Notes: generated by a model not told the origin, from the sequence alone. Positions 9,384 to 18,798 are shown, counted from the first letter of the stretch. The stretch is DNA of 44,643 bases from Prochlorococcus sp. AG-436-J02 (GCA_003212625.1 QCPI01000007.1:1-44643), one strand, 5' to 3'. A program made the numbers and translations.

Positions 9384-10298
9384 TTAGACTATATATTCTG
9401 GATCTTTTGCATAGAAAAATCTCATAACATTTTGGCAAATCTCTTTATGAGACTTGCCGTGACTTGCTATCAAGCATCCCTTTTGAGAAAAATCAAGTTC
9501 TTCATAATTTAATCTTTTCTCATTTGCATGTGTAAATAAGCCACCTGCTGCCTCAATAACTACCTGGGGTGCAGCCATATCCCAGTCCTTAGGTGCAGTT
9601 TTCCCCGAGAGAGAGATATATACATCTGATTCTCCCCTCAAAATCGAAGCGACCTTACATCCAATACTCCCAATATTTTTTGTTTGACCAAACTTAACTT
9701 CTTTAAGAAGATTTTGAAGTCTTACATCTATATGATTTTTACTTGAAACGAGAATTAATTTCGGAATTCCCTTTCTATTACTAAAAGATACTGACCTTTT
9801 AACACCTTTTCGATTCTCACACCATGCCCCGTTCCCAATAATGCCAAACCAAAGCTCATCTCTTTCTGGGATTAAAACCACTCCTAATAATGGATTTTTT
9901 TTATATGACAGAGCCAGATGAACAGAATAGTTTTCTAGTCCTTGAAGAAAATCTTTTGTGCCATCCAATGGATCTATTATCCATTGCCAATCTATTTTGT
10001 TTTGTGAAGTCTTAAAATTGATATCTTTAACAGATTCTTCGCTTAAAATATCCCATTGAACTTTTGGAAACTTTTGTTTTATTCCTGAAATCAATAAATC
10101 ATTAACAGCCATATCTGCAGCTGATACTGGCCCATCCCCTCCATCTTTTACACTTAATGCTTTTGGATAACCAAATGGAGGGTTTTCGCCTCTTGAATAA
10201 GCTAACAAAACATCAGCCGAGGCCCAACAAAGGTTCTTAATTTCATCTAACAAGTTCTCAATTTCAACATCTTTAGGTAAAACAAGATCAATTGACAT
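9384..10298 (-). CDS. cysQ: 3'(2'),5'-bisphosphate nucleotidase, CysQ family
   Basis: A lithium-sensitive type phosphatase of the inositol monophosphatase superfamily. It dephosphorylates PAP left over from sulfate assimilation. Signature motifs are 'WIIDPLDGTKDFLQG' (metal-binding D-P-x-D-G-T) and, near the C-terminus, 'DWDMAAPQVVIEAAGG'. I chose the ATG at 10298 (MSIDLVLP, 304 residues); an 8-residue longer frame starts at 10322 but would overlap the divergent rsmI. The two start codons are only 1 bp apart back to back, so each promoter must lie inside the other gene. Confidence 0.9.
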   Translation of the reverse strand: MSIDLVLPKDVEIENLLDEIKNLCWASADVLLAYSRGENPPFGYPKALSVKDGGDGPVSAADMAVNDLLISGIKQKFPKVQWDILSEESVKDINFKTSQNKIDWQWIIDPLDGTKDFLQGLENYSVHLALSYKKNPLLGVVLIPERDELWFGIIGNGAWCENRKGVKRSVSFSNRKGIPKLILVSSKNHIDVRLQNLLKEVKFGQTKNIGSIGCKVASILRGESDVYISLSGKTAPKDWDMAAPQVVIEAAGGLFTHANEKRLNYEELDFSQKGCLIASHGKSHKEICQNVMRFFYAKDPEYIV

Positions 10299-10299
10299 A

Positions 10300-11187
10300 A
10301 TGAATTTGATGGACGATAGCAAGCTTCCAGGAACTCGATTGGAACCTAAACCTGGAACTCTTTATATAGTAGGTACACCAATAGGCAACCTTGGAGATTT
10401 ATCAAACAGAGCAAAATCCCTACTTAAGGATATCTCTGTTATTGCCTGTGAAGATACTCGTAGAAGTAGTCAACTTTTAAAATTTATCAATTCAACAACT
10501 CCTCTTATTAGTTATCACAAACACAATTTAAAAAGCAGATTACCTCAAATCATAGAACTACTTAAAAAGAAAGAAAGCGTCGCATTAATTAGCGATGCTG
10601 GAATGCCAGGAATTAGTGATCCAGGAGAAGAACTTGTTCATTCTGCAAAATCAAATAATCTTGAAGTAATCTGCATCCCAGGTCCATGCGCGGCAACGAC
10701 AGCATTAGTAATTAGCGGATTACATTCTCGAAGATTTTGCTTTGAAGGATTTCTACCTAAAAAACAAAACGATAGAGATAAAATATTGAAAGTAATTGCT
10801 CAAGAAGAAAGAACAACGATAATTTATGAATCACCACACCAGCTAACAAAACTATTAGAGGAATTATCAGACAATTGTGGGGAAGAAAGACTAATTCAAG
10901 TTTCCAGAGAGCTTACAAAGAGATTCGAAGAATCAATAAGATCATCATTAAAAGAAGCCATAGAATTTTTCAAAATTAATAAACCAAAAGGAGAATTTAC
11001 AATTGTCCTTGAAGGAAAAAAAAAGAAAAAAGAATATTTGATAAGCAAGTCTGAAGCAATTAAAAAGCTTGAATGCTTAATTAAAGAAGGTCAAAGACCT
11101 AAAGATGCTGCTCAACAAATTGCTTCAGAAACCGGTTATACAAAAAATTGGCTTTATTCAGAATTACATAAAAAACTTGACAAATAA
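10300..11187 (+). CDS. rsmI: 16S rRNA (cytidine-1402 2'-O) methyltransferase
   Basis: The 295-residue SAM-dependent tetrapyrrole-methylase-fold enzyme methylates the ribose of C1402 in the decoding centre. Motifs are 'LYIVGTPIGNLGDLS' (about 22-36), 'VIACEDTRRS' (about 48-57), 'SDAGMPGISDPG' (about 99-110) and 'PGPCAATTALV' (about 127-137). The start could also be the ATG at 10309. It is transcribed divergently from cysQ with almost no spacer. Length is normal for the family. Confidence 0.95.
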   Translation: MNLMDDSKLPGTRLEPKPGTLYIVGTPIGNLGDLSNRAKSLLKDISVIACEDTRRSSQLLKFINSTTPLISYHKHNLKSRLPQIIELLKKKESVALISDAGMPGISDPGEELVHSAKSNNLEVICIPGPCAATTALVISGLHSRRFCFEGFLPKKQNDRDKILKVIAQEERTTIIYESPHQLTKLLEELSDNCGEERLIQVSRELTKRFEESIRSSLKEAIEFFKINKPKGEFTIVLEGKKKKKEYLISKSEAIKKLECLIKEGQRPKDAAQQIASETGYTKNWLYSELHKKLDK

Positions 11188-11245
11188 TTATTCCTAATTA
11201 AATCTAGGATAAATTATATTTATTTTTAAAAAATAAAATTAAAAC

Positions 11246-11476
11246 ATGTTTTTAAAAATAAAACTCCTATCCATTAGCATTTTTACTGGTGCATTATTAA
11301 TTTTATTTCTCTGTCTTGGTTCACAAAATATAAAAACTCGTTATAGCTTGAATCTATTATTAGTTGATACAGTCAAATTACCTGCTGGCTTTTTAGTTGG
11401 CTCATCTTTTATTATTGGTTTTCTTGGGGGTAGTACAACAGCAATATTATTAACAAATTCAGAAATCAATAAATGA
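11246..11476 (+). CDS. Small two-helix membrane protein (LapA/DUF1049-like)
   Basis: A 76-residue protein with two clear membrane helices (about residues 7-27 and 46-69) and a short polar loop. The layout and the 'PAGFLVGSSFIIGFLGG' second helix recall the LapA/DUF1049 family, which in E. coli helps control LPS assembly, but similarity is weak and only the topology is secure. It lies 58 bp downstream of rsmI. The position just before a surface-glycan island is suggestive, not proof. Confidence 0.6.
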   Translation: MFLKIKLLSISIFTGALLILFLCLGSQNIKTRYSLNLLLVDTVKLPAGFLVGSSFIIGFLGGSTTAILLTNSEINK

Positions 11477-11488
11477 GGATAATTCAAT

Positions 11489-12202
11489 TTACTTACTATC
11501 CAAAGCAATTATCGAATCATCAATAATTAATCTTGTAATTCCTTTACCAAGTAAATAAGATTTTGATAAATTGAAAATATTAGTATCAGGTATTTTTATT
11601 ACCCTTTGAGTTTTTAAACAGCTACGTTTTGCTGAACGCTGGGTTGAGAACAATAAAATTGCTCTATTTTTTAACTCATCATCAGGGAGAAAGCTCCACT
11701 CAGGGAACTCAGAAATAAGCTTAGATTCTAGTTCGACTTTCTTATCAACTATCATGAAAACACTTTCTGGCAAACTAACATTATCAAGAACAGTAATTTC
11801 ACATTTATTTTTATCTGTTTCAAAATCAAAAGAAGACTCTAATGGTTCTATTTCTTGAAAACAATCAAATGTATCAATTTTATTTAAGTCCTCAGATTTA
11901 GATTGTGTTAATGAATCATCCATTACCTTAGGAATATCAGCTTCTAATTCAACTGATACAGAATCATCTGCTTTATTTAAAATATCCTTGGGTTGAGAAT
12001 CATCTAAATTAGAATCAACTTCTTTTTTGCTTCTAGCTTTTAGTAATTTAAATTCTTCATCAGTAATTAAAGATTTAATAATTCTACTTATAGTACTTGA
12101 TCTGCAATTAAAACGCTCTGCTAGATTTTGGAAAGTATCACCAGAACGGAAACCTTCTAATATTTCGATTTTATTAGTTTTGGTCAACCTTCTTGAAATC
12201 AT
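11489..12202 (-). CDS. Hypothetical protein with N-terminal helix-turn-helix
   Basis: A 237-residue protein. Residues about 5-50 look like a helix-turn-helix ('EILEGFRSGDTFQNLAERF' then 'STISRIIKSL'), similar to HTH units of resolvases and transposases. Residues 60-135 are acidic and low in complexity, probably a linker. The C-terminal 85 residues form a second compact region with 'WSFLPDDELKNRAILLFSTQ'. I recall such proteins as conserved among marine picocyanobacteria without known function. It converges on the small membrane gene and marks the start of the island. A DNA-binding regulator is plausible. Confidence 0.65.
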   Translation of the reverse strand: MISRRLTKTNKIEILEGFRSGDTFQNLAERFNCRSSTISRIIKSLITDEEFKLLKARSKKEVDSNLDDSQPKDILNKADDSVSVELEADIPKVMDDSLTQSKSEDLNKIDTFDCFQEIEPLESSFDFETDKNKCEITVLDNVSLPESVFMIVDKKVELESKLISEFPEWSFLPDDELKNRAILLFSTQRSAKRSCLKTQRVIKIPDTNIFNLSKSYLLGKGITRLIIDDSIIALDSK

Positions 12203-12451
12203 TTTTATATTTAAATTCTATTAGAAGAATAATATGGAATATCCTCTATTAGTAAGAAATATACTTAAATTTCCAAAATGAAATTAATTTTCATGCACTA
12301 TTTAAAATATATAGTTTTTTTGATAAATTTATTAAAGCTAAGCATAATCTAATATTCACATTCCTCTAGACAAATATCTAAATCTGAGGTCTCAGCAGGA
12401 AAAATGCTTTTTAAAAAGTGGTTAGAACAATATTAAAAGTAAAAAAAATAC

Positions 12452-13405
12452 TTATCGTTTAATTTTAAAAAGTAATCTAGTTGTACAATCGTAATATATA
12501 AAGGATAACAACAGTTGGATACAGATAACTGACAAAATCGTAAAAAGACTAGCTGATCCAGCCGAAGTTAAAACTCCGGTTATATTGCTTTTATATACTG
12601 AACTTAAACCTATTATTAAAGCCAATAAACCAGTAAAGAAGAAAAGAATTAGATCTATTGAACCTTGATTAAAATCAAGAATATAATATTGATAAAAAAT
12701 TCTCTTAAAAAGAACTTTTATATGTTTTATTAAAAAGATAGGAAATTGATATAATGGATTTAAAGATGAGAAGTTATTACTATAGTTAACGTCAATAGAG
12801 ACATTCTTGATGAAAATATTTTTCAAAGAGCATCTAAATAGTAAATCCGTCTCAAAAAAGAATCTATTATCAGTTTTATATAAATCAATATTTTTAAGCA
12901 CCTCAGATTTAAAAGCTATAAATCCATTTGTAGGATCAAATAAATCCCAGTATCCAGTAGTCAATTTAGTAATGTAACTAAGAAGTGCATTACCTATTAA
13001 CCTGATTTTTGGCATCTGAAGTAACTGTTCTAAATCAGTAAAACGATTTCCTTTAGTAGCTTCACACTCATTATTGATCAATGGCCTTACAAATTTTGGG
13101 ATATCTTTTGGATCCATTTGCCCATCAGCATCAATTTTTAATATTATTTTGCATCCTTGACCAAGTAGCCAATAAAAACCTTTCTTAGTAGAACCTCCAA
13201 CTCCCATATTAGATTTATTATAAATAATATGTAATTTAGAACTATTGATTTGAGATCTCAAAGCCTTACCAGTTTTAAGCGGGCATGCATCGTCTACAAA
13301 AACGATAGAATCAGCAAACTCGATACAATCTTTAACCACTTGAATAGCTTTTTCCCCACCCATGAAGCAGGGGATAGCAACACCAATCTTAATATCATTA
13401 TCCAT
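12452..13405 (-). CDS. GT2 glycosyltransferase with C-terminal membrane helices (GtrB/DPM1-like)
   Basis: About 317 residues. The N-terminal GT-A fold shows 'GVAIPCFMGGEKAIQVV', 'VDDACPLKTG' and the metal-binding 'KIDADGQMDP'. Two hydrophobic helices occupy about the last 80 residues. This matches polyprenyl-phosphate sugar transferases (GtrB, DPM1), which make lipid-linked sugar donors for periplasmic transferases. I prefer the ATG at 13405; a TTG at 13423 would overlap the stop of the upstream membrane protein by 3 nt. It probably forms an operon with that gene and, with GtrA at 15454, a three-part decoration system. Confidence 0.8.
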   Translation of the reverse strand: MDNDIKIGVAIPCFMGGEKAIQVVKDCIEFADSIVFVDDACPLKTGKALRSQINSSKLHIIYNKSNMGVGGSTKKGFYWLLGQGCKIILKIDADGQMDPKDIPKFVRPLINNECEATKGNRFTDLEQLLQMPKIRLIGNALLSYITKLTTGYWDLFDPTNGFIAFKSEVLKNIDLYKTDNRFFFETDLLFRCSLKNIFIKNVSIDVNYSNNFSSLNPLYQFPIFLIKHIKVLFKRIFYQYYILDFNQGSIDLILFFFTGLLALIIGLSSVYKSNITGVLTSAGSASLFTILSVICIQLLLSFIYYDCTTRLLFKIKR

Positions 13406-13419
13406 TAATAAAAAGTCAT

Positions 13420-14670
13420 TCAAATTTTTAAGTGTCTACAGAATATTAACTCATCTATTGTTTTAGCAGCAAATATTAAAAATGGACTATAAAACATAAT
13501 TAAATACCTAGCCATTGCTACACCAAGCAGGCTAGGGGAGACAGCAATAAATGAGGCAATAAGTATGATATATAGATTATTATTAATCAAAGATCTTATA
13601 TTCATTAAAATTCCAATAAAGCTTAATAAGTTAATTGGATAGAGTATAAAAAGACCTGTCACTACTCGTATTAAAAAAGGGCCTACCTGATATATATTAA
13701 ATGCATTATGTGTATCTCTTAAATCTGAAATACCTGAGACAAAATCGGATAATTTCCAAAGTATATAATATAAAAACATTTTAGATCTATAGATAATGCT
13801 TCCAGAGGAAAAGTCTAATTTATCTCTTAGTAAATCTCTTGAATAACCGAAAAATTCACCTCCTTCATTGGAGAAATATGAGATATGTGCTATAGAATAA
13901 TTTATTGAATCATTTAAATTATATATACAAATTAATATGGCTATTAAATTAATAAACAAAGAAATAGTATTTATTTTATTATTTGTTCCTGAAATAATAA
14001 GATGCCTAAACAATAGATAGGAACAGAGAACTAAAATTGTCAAACTAAATAATATAGCTGTAGGTCTAAGGCAGGATAAATATATACAAGCTAGAGCTAA
14101 AAATAAAGAGTTTAATGCATTTTTCTGATTAAGTAATCCATTATTAATGGTAATCATTTTTGAGAATATAAATAGAACAAGTGCTACTCCAATAATTACG
14201 TAATTAGTTACCCCCCCTGAAAGAGAGTAAAAATATGTATAAGGGTTAATTATATATAATAGTGAAGTTATTTTCGCAACCCTTTCATTGAAGAGTGTAT
14301 AAGAAGATATCCTTAATAAGAATAATGTAATAATGGAAAAGATAGAAGTAGAAGAAATAGCAATGAAATTCCATATTTGTGAATATTGATCCTCTCCAAA
14401 AACTTGACTTATATATGTGAAAATTTTAAGTATATATGGATAAAGAAAATTTCCGTTAAATGTCTCATAACCAAAACCAAGATTACTATCATTAATATAA
14501 AAACCTCTATCTCCTATTGATAACAAATCGGATGAAATACCAATAGGGGTTTTATCAGTAGGAATATTATGGAAAAAACTATAAATAAACAACGCAAAAA
14601 TAATCAAACAATAAAATATTTCTAGACTAAATTTTTTCGCAAACCTCATCCTTTGAGAAGTAAAGTACAT
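13420..14670 (-). CDS. Polytopic membrane protein, probable GT-C type glycosyltransferase
   Basis: A 416-residue protein with roughly ten hydrophobic segments and little soluble sequence, except a first periplasmic loop (residues about 35-85) with acidic residues ('SSDLLSIGDRGFYINDSN') as in GT-C enzymes that use lipid-linked sugars. It resembles no single family I can name with confidence. Its partner downstream is the GtrB-like GT2, which supports a role as the final transferase of a Gtr-like set. A transporter or polymerase cannot be excluded. Coding is very AT-rich. Confidence 0.6.
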   Translation of the reverse strand: MYFTSQRMRFAKKFSLEIFYCLIIFALFIYSFFHNIPTDKTPIGISSDLLSIGDRGFYINDSNLGFGYETFNGNFLYPYILKIFTYISQVFGEDQYSQIWNFIAISSTSIFSIITLFLLRISSYTLFNERVAKITSLLYIINPYTYFYSLSGGVTNYVIIGVALVLFIFSKMITINNGLLNQKNALNSLFLALACIYLSCLRPTAILFSLTILVLCSYLLFRHLIISGTNNKINTISLFINLIAILICIYNLNDSINYSIAHISYFSNEGGEFFGYSRDLLRDKLDFSSGSIIYRSKMFLYYILWKLSDFVSGISDLRDTHNAFNIYQVGPFLIRVVTGLFILYPINLLSFIGILMNIRSLINNNLYIILIASFIAVSPSLLGVAMARYLIMFYSPFLIFAAKTIDELIFCRHLKI

Positions 14671-15080
14671 ATATATACTACCATTAATAGATAAAGTAAA
14701 ACTAAACTTTTAAATCGAAATCAAACAAGAGATACTTAAGTCCAAATATGGAGAGATCGCTAATTAAAAAAAATAATGATTCATGTTAAATAAAGCTAAA
14801 AGAAAAGAAAATTTATTTAGATATTAGAAAACTCATAAAATAATCAAAGAAAAAGAACAAATTTAAAAGAAACTTTACTCAGAGTTTACAATGAGTTCTT
14901 GATAAAAAAACAAAGTAAAAATAAGAAGAGAAATTTTCAATAATTGAGCTATCTATTGGATATAAGCAAAAAACTAAATTTTCAGCTCTTTCTCTTAAGC
15001 AGAATTCCTTATTATTTTCTCGGTTCCTTTTTTCTGATTTAGAAAGCTTGTAGACGGATAATGTTGAAAAGTTCACTTAA
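14671..15080. other. AT-rich spacer without a convincing gene
   Basis: Only one short frame (14879-15076, minus) is open here, and it lacks recognisable features or coding character. The stretch separates the start of the GT-C-like gene (leftward) from the promoter of tRNA-Arg (rightward). It probably carries the leftward promoter of the 14.7-12.4 kb operon. Confidence 0.5.
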
Positions 15081-15110
15081 TTGTGATTGGAAGTCTCAAA
15101 GAGTTATCAT
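15081..15110 (+). promoter_or_regulatory. Candidate promoter of tRNA-Arg
   Basis: A -35-like TTGTGA (15081-15086) and a -10-like TATCAT (15105-15110) are separated by 18 bp, and the -10 ends 14 bp before the tRNA 5' end. Spacing fits sigma-70-type initiation just upstream of the tRNA. The match is moderate and is inferred only from sequence. Confidence 0.45.
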
Positions 15111-15124
15111 AATAAAAAACTTAT

Positions 15125-15198
<74 letters not shown>

Positions 15199-15453
15199 TT
15201 ATGCTATTTCCAATAATGAATGAAAAATACAATTCTAGTAATAAGCCGATAAGAACGTAAAAGGAATATACTTCAAAGATATGTACATTCATTAATGTAA
15301 ATTTATACCAAAGAAGGTTTTGAAGGTGCCTACTATAGCTTTAATTTTTTTAAGATAAAAATATTAAAGCCCATCCTTACTTAACTCATTTACTTAGATA
15401 CTAAATTATAAGATTTTGAATATAGTCAAATTAAATCAAATTATGATCTTAAG

Positions 15454-15867
15454 ATGAAAATAATAACTGTAAAATCAATGTTAATAAAGAAACTTTTAAA
15501 TAAGCAATTTTCTAGATTTCTATTAGCAGGATTTATAAATGCAATTATTTCATATATTATATATTATTTATGCTTAATGTTTATGAATTATATATATTCA
15601 TATTATTTAAGTCTATTTATATCTGTATTATTATGTGCCTATCTAAATGTGAAGTTTGTATTTAAAATAAATGTTAGACGTATAACATTTATACCATTTT
15701 TTGTGATATTCTCCTTTCAAGCATTAATAGGCGGTAGGTTATTAAAATTTTGGGTCGAAAGCTTATCTATATCAGAAATCATAGCTCCATTGCTTAATAT
15801 AATTTTCATAACTCCAATTGTATTTTCTTTAAATAGTTCAATAAGCAAATACTTTAAGAAGTTTTGA
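15454..15867 (+). CDS. GtrA-family membrane protein
   Basis: The 137-residue protein has four predicted membrane helices and the GtrA opening pattern 'FSRFLLAGFINAIISYIIYY'-like followed by 'LCAYLNVKFVFK' at the second/third helix, where many members have N-x-x-x-x-F. GtrA proteins are thought to flip or help flip polyprenyl-phosphate sugars in O-antigen glucosylation and cell-wall decoration. It is separated from its likely partners (GtrB-like GT2 and GT-C-like protein) by tRNA-Arg and lies on the other strand, which is unusual. Confidence 0.85.
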   Translation: MKIITVKSMLIKKLLNKQFSRFLLAGFINAIISYIIYYLCLMFMNYIYSYYLSLFISVLLCAYLNVKFVFKINVRRITFIPFFVIFSFQALIGGRLLKFWVESLSISEIIAPLLNIIFITPIVFSLNSSISKYFKKF

Positions 15868-16238
15868 TTTAAGCATCATAATTCTAGAAAATTAATTGTT
15901 ATACAAAAATATTTTTCTCTAAATTTTAAGAAATAAAAAAGAATCATAATGATTATTTCACTTTTCAGAGCAGCATACATGAGAAATTAATGTAGTAATG
16001 ATATTATTAATGCATCTAAATCTCAAAATCTTATAGCCAACCAAAAATAGAGCAATTTCTATTTAAGCAATCCAAAAATTTTCATTAATTGCAGTTCTAC
16101 CTCTTCATGGTAATTCAAAGAATACCAATAATAATATTTCAAAAATTAAAAGTCTTTACTTAAGAAGAGATACTCATTATAATGAAAAATGATATAAGAT
16201 AAAACCTAAATCATTACTCTTAATTTTAGGTAAAACAA
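15868..16238. other. 370 bp AT-rich spacer, nothing recognised
   Basis: No frame of useful length, RNA gene or strong hairpin is visible between the gtrA-like gene and the GT4 gene. It probably contains the promoter for the GT4 gene and may be eroded former coding sequence, but I cannot identify any remnant. Confidence 0.5.
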
Positions 16239-17417
16239 TTGAAAAGAATACTTTATATTACATATGATGGACTTTTAGACCCTTTAGGAAGCAGTCAAAC
16301 ACTTCCTTATATTCTAAGCCTAAGTAAAGATGGATATAAGTTTATTATAATAAGTTTTGAGAAAGAAGATAGAGGTCAACCTGAGATCAATAGATTAAAG
16401 TACCTTCTACTTTCTAATAATATTATATGGGTAAATTTAGTTTTTAGAAAAGGTTTATTAATGCCCATTTTAAGGTTAATGAATGGTGCGATCTCAATAA
16501 TCAAATTATCATTTAAATATAATATAACTGGAATTCATTTAAGGGGTTTTTATCCCGGTCTAATATATCTAATGTCTTGTACATCATACAAGTTTATATA
16601 TGATATAAGATCCTTCTTTGCTCAAATGATTGATTGCAAAAGGTTTCCTAAGTTTTATTTATTCTATATATTCTTTAGTTTCTTGGAAAGAATGCTGATA
16701 AATAGAGCAGCCGGAATTGTTGTGCTAGATATCTCAGCAAAAGAATTTTTAATACGCAGCACAAACTATAAAAAGATATGCGAAGTGATACCAACCTCAA
16801 CGGATTTATCTCAATATATTCCATTAACTAAAAGGAAAGATATTAAAAGTCAAATAAAATTTGTATTTCTTGGGGGTGCTAGGTATCCATATTTACCAAA
16901 TCAAGCTCTTAATTTCACAAAAAAATTTATGGAAGATGGCATTGATTGTACTATTGATTTCATTAATGAAAGGGAACATGCTGAATTAGAAAAGCTAAGG
17001 TATATTTCGAGATTTCCACAAGAGAATTGTAATATTTTTCATCTTGATCCAAATGAAGTCCCTAAAAAGCTAATGGAATATGATTGTGGACTAGTATTCA
17101 TTGATAGTGGTAAATGGCTAAGTATGTGTTCACCTACAAAAATAGGTGAATATTTAGCAGCAGGTCTACATATTGTTGGTTTAGAAGGCATAAATGTTTT
17201 AGATAGATTATCTAAAGACCATTCATGTATTGATTTAGTTCATCCTATATTGGATAACAAAGCAATATCACCTCTTGAATTTAATAGCAAAAAAATCGCA
17301 GAGAAAATATACTCGAATACAAGATCGGAAAATTCTAGACTTGTAGCTAAGAAATTTTATGATTTAGAAAAAGCTAATCTAAAATATCTAAATTTATATA
17401 AGAAATTAAATATATAA
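16239..17417 (+). CDS. Glycosyltransferase, GT4 / GT-B fold
   Basis: A 392-residue protein starting with TTG at 16239 ('LYITYDGLLDPLGSSQTLPY'). The N-terminal Rossmann half and a C-terminal half with 'KFVFLGGARYPY' and 'SMCSPTKIGEYLAAGLHIVG' match the GT-B fold, where the latter segment binds the nucleotide-sugar. The usual E-x7-E is degenerate here (KIGEYLAAGLHIVGLEG). It is an isolated plus-strand gene that converges on the RfbH-like gene with a 16 bp gap. The acceptor and the sugar transferred are unknown. Confidence 0.8.
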   Translation: MKRILYITYDGLLDPLGSSQTLPYILSLSKDGYKFIIISFEKEDRGQPEINRLKYLLLSNNIIWVNLVFRKGLLMPILRLMNGAISIIKLSFKYNITGIHLRGFYPGLIYLMSCTSYKFIYDIRSFFAQMIDCKRFPKFYLFYIFFSFLERMLINRAAGIVVLDISAKEFLIRSTNYKKICEVIPTSTDLSQYIPLTKRKDIKSQIKFVFLGGARYPYLPNQALNFTKKFMEDGIDCTIDFINEREHAELEKLRYISRFPQENCNIFHLDPNEVPKKLMEYDCGLVFIDSGKWLSMCSPTKIGEYLAAGLHIVGLEGINVLDRLSKDHSCIDLVHPILDNKAISPLEFNSKKIAEKIYSNTRSENSRLVAKKFYDLEKANLKYLNLYKKLNI

Positions 17418-17433
17418 TTGAAACTCAAATAAT

Positions 17434-18651
17434 CTATGATTGTTTTTCTTTTATAAAATTGTCAATAGTATCATGTAACCTATCAAACATTTCATCTGTC
17501 ATGCCATGATGCAATGGTAAAAGTACACCTCTTTCCATGATTCTATCTGCATTTGGATATCCATTATCTCTAACCACTTTATTAATACCCTTACACATAG
17601 GTTGACGTAAAATATTTCCAGTGAAAACAACTCTTGTTTGTATATTTTTTTGCTCTAAAAAAATCTGGAAGTCCCTTCTTTTAAATTGAACATCTTCCTT
17701 AATTAATATAGGGAAAGCCAGCCAAGCTGTAGATACTCCATCTGCTTCGATGGGATTTTCAAAATATTCTTCATACCTAGAGAAAAACTCACATTGCCTT
17801 TTAAAGTTAGATTGTCTTATTTTAATATTATTTGATAATTTATTTAATTGAGCCAATCCAAATGCAGCTCCCATTTCATTACCCTCAATATTATAACCAA
17901 TGCTCTCAAATACAAACTTTGCATCATAATCAATACCTTCTAAGCTTACATTAAATCGATTTTCTATTGCCTCACTTTTTTCATCATATAAAGAAGAACT
18001 TCTGCCCCAAGATCTTAATAGTTTGGCTTGCCTCAAAACACTATCATCATTAATTGCTAAGGCACCACCATTGCCAGCACAATTAATAATATGAGAACCA
18101 TAAAAGCTTGTGATTGACATATCCGTGAATTGACCACTCGGTATACCATTTTTAAGTGTTGCGCCCAACGTATCAGCAGAGTCTTCAATCAAAATCAGAT
18201 TATATTTATCTGCAATATTTCTCATTTTATCCCATTCACAAATATTCCCTAGCAAATTTGGAGCTAAAATAGCAACGGTTTTATTAGTTATAAGTGATTC
18301 AATCTGATCTGTATCAATGCAATAACTAAGTGGCCTAACATCAGTAAAGACTGGAACTAGTCCATTTTTAACTATACATCCAACAGAAGTAGAAAAGGTT
18401 AAGGCAGGCGTAATAATCTCAGATCCTCGCGGAAATCCAAATGATTCAATCCCTAAATATAAAGCTGAAGATCCTGAATTAACATAAAGACAATGTTTTT
18501 TGCAAAATATTTTTGCTATTTCCCTTTCAAATTCTCTTGAATATTTACCCATTTGAGTAGATTCTCCAAGACATTTTATAACTGCATCAATCTCTTCTTG
18601 ACCATAAACAGTCTTTGCGTATGAAATCTGTGAATCCATAGTTTTATTCAT
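17434..18651 (-). CDS. RfbH-like PLP-dependent CDP-4-keto-6-deoxyglucose 3-dehydrase (DegT/AHBA family)
   Basis: About 405 residues, using the ATG at 18651 (a TTG at 18669 is possible). The fold is that of DegT/DnrJ/StrS aminotransferases ('LYVNSGSSALYLGIE', 'LIEDSADTLGA'). The PLP lysine is replaced by histidine in 'SITSFYGSHIINCAG' (H193 counted from the TTG), the hallmark of 3-dehydrases such as E1/RfbH and ColD. The cysteines that bind the [2Fe-2S] cluster in E1 are missing: the region 'SWGRSSSLYDE' to 'YDAKFVFESIGYN' has no Cys. Position after rfbF-G-S-E homologs indicates removal of the C3 hydroxyl on a CDP sugar. The substrate is inferred from context. Confidence 0.8.
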   Translation of the reverse strand: MNKTMDSQISYAKTVYGQEEIDAVIKCLGESTQMGKYSREFEREIAKIFCKKHCLYVNSGSSALYLGIESFGFPRGSEIITPALTFSTSVGCIVKNGLVPVFTDVRPLSYCIDTDQIESLITNKTVAILAPNLLGNICEWDKMRNIADKYNLILIEDSADTLGATLKNGIPSGQFTDMSITSFYGSHIINCAGNGGALAINDDSVLRQAKLLRSWGRSSSLYDEKSEAIENRFNVSLEGIDYDAKFVFESIGYNIEGNEMGAAFGLAQLNKLSNNIKIRQSNFKRQCEFFSRYEEYFENPIEADGVSTAWLAFPILIKEDVQFKRRDFQIFLEQKNIQTRVVFTGNILRQPMCKGINKVVRDNGYPNADRIMERGVLLPLHHGMTDEMFDRLHDTIDNFIKEKQS

Positions 18652-18766
18652 CCCACTGAATCTTAACAATTCATATGAAAATTGGTTTATTATTGCTTAT
18701 TTTCTAACAATTATTTGCTTTGTTAATAGCAAAGTGTTACGAGTTTATTAATAGTTTTCTCACTAG

Positions 18767-18798
18767 AAATACTTATTTTTATGTTTAAATAAGTATTT
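18767..18798. promoter_or_regulatory. 12-bp perfect inverted repeat between RfbE-like and RfbH-like genes
   Basis: AAATACTTATTT (18767-18778) and AAATAAGTATTT (18787-18798) are exact reverse complements around an 8-nt loop. It lies in the 180 bp spacer inside the leftward dideoxysugar run. There is no strong U-tract on the minus strand, so it may be an attenuating or mRNA-protecting hairpin rather than a full terminator. Confidence 0.5.

Noticed and set aside
11197-11245. AT-only inverted repeat before the small membrane gene
   Set aside because: Nearly all A/T with a minimal loop; such symmetry is expected by chance in this composition.
14879-15076. 65-codon minus-strand frame before tRNA-Arg
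   Set aside because: No recognisable motif or topology, no ribosome-binding site, and it ends in spacer with AT-driven composition; likely chance.
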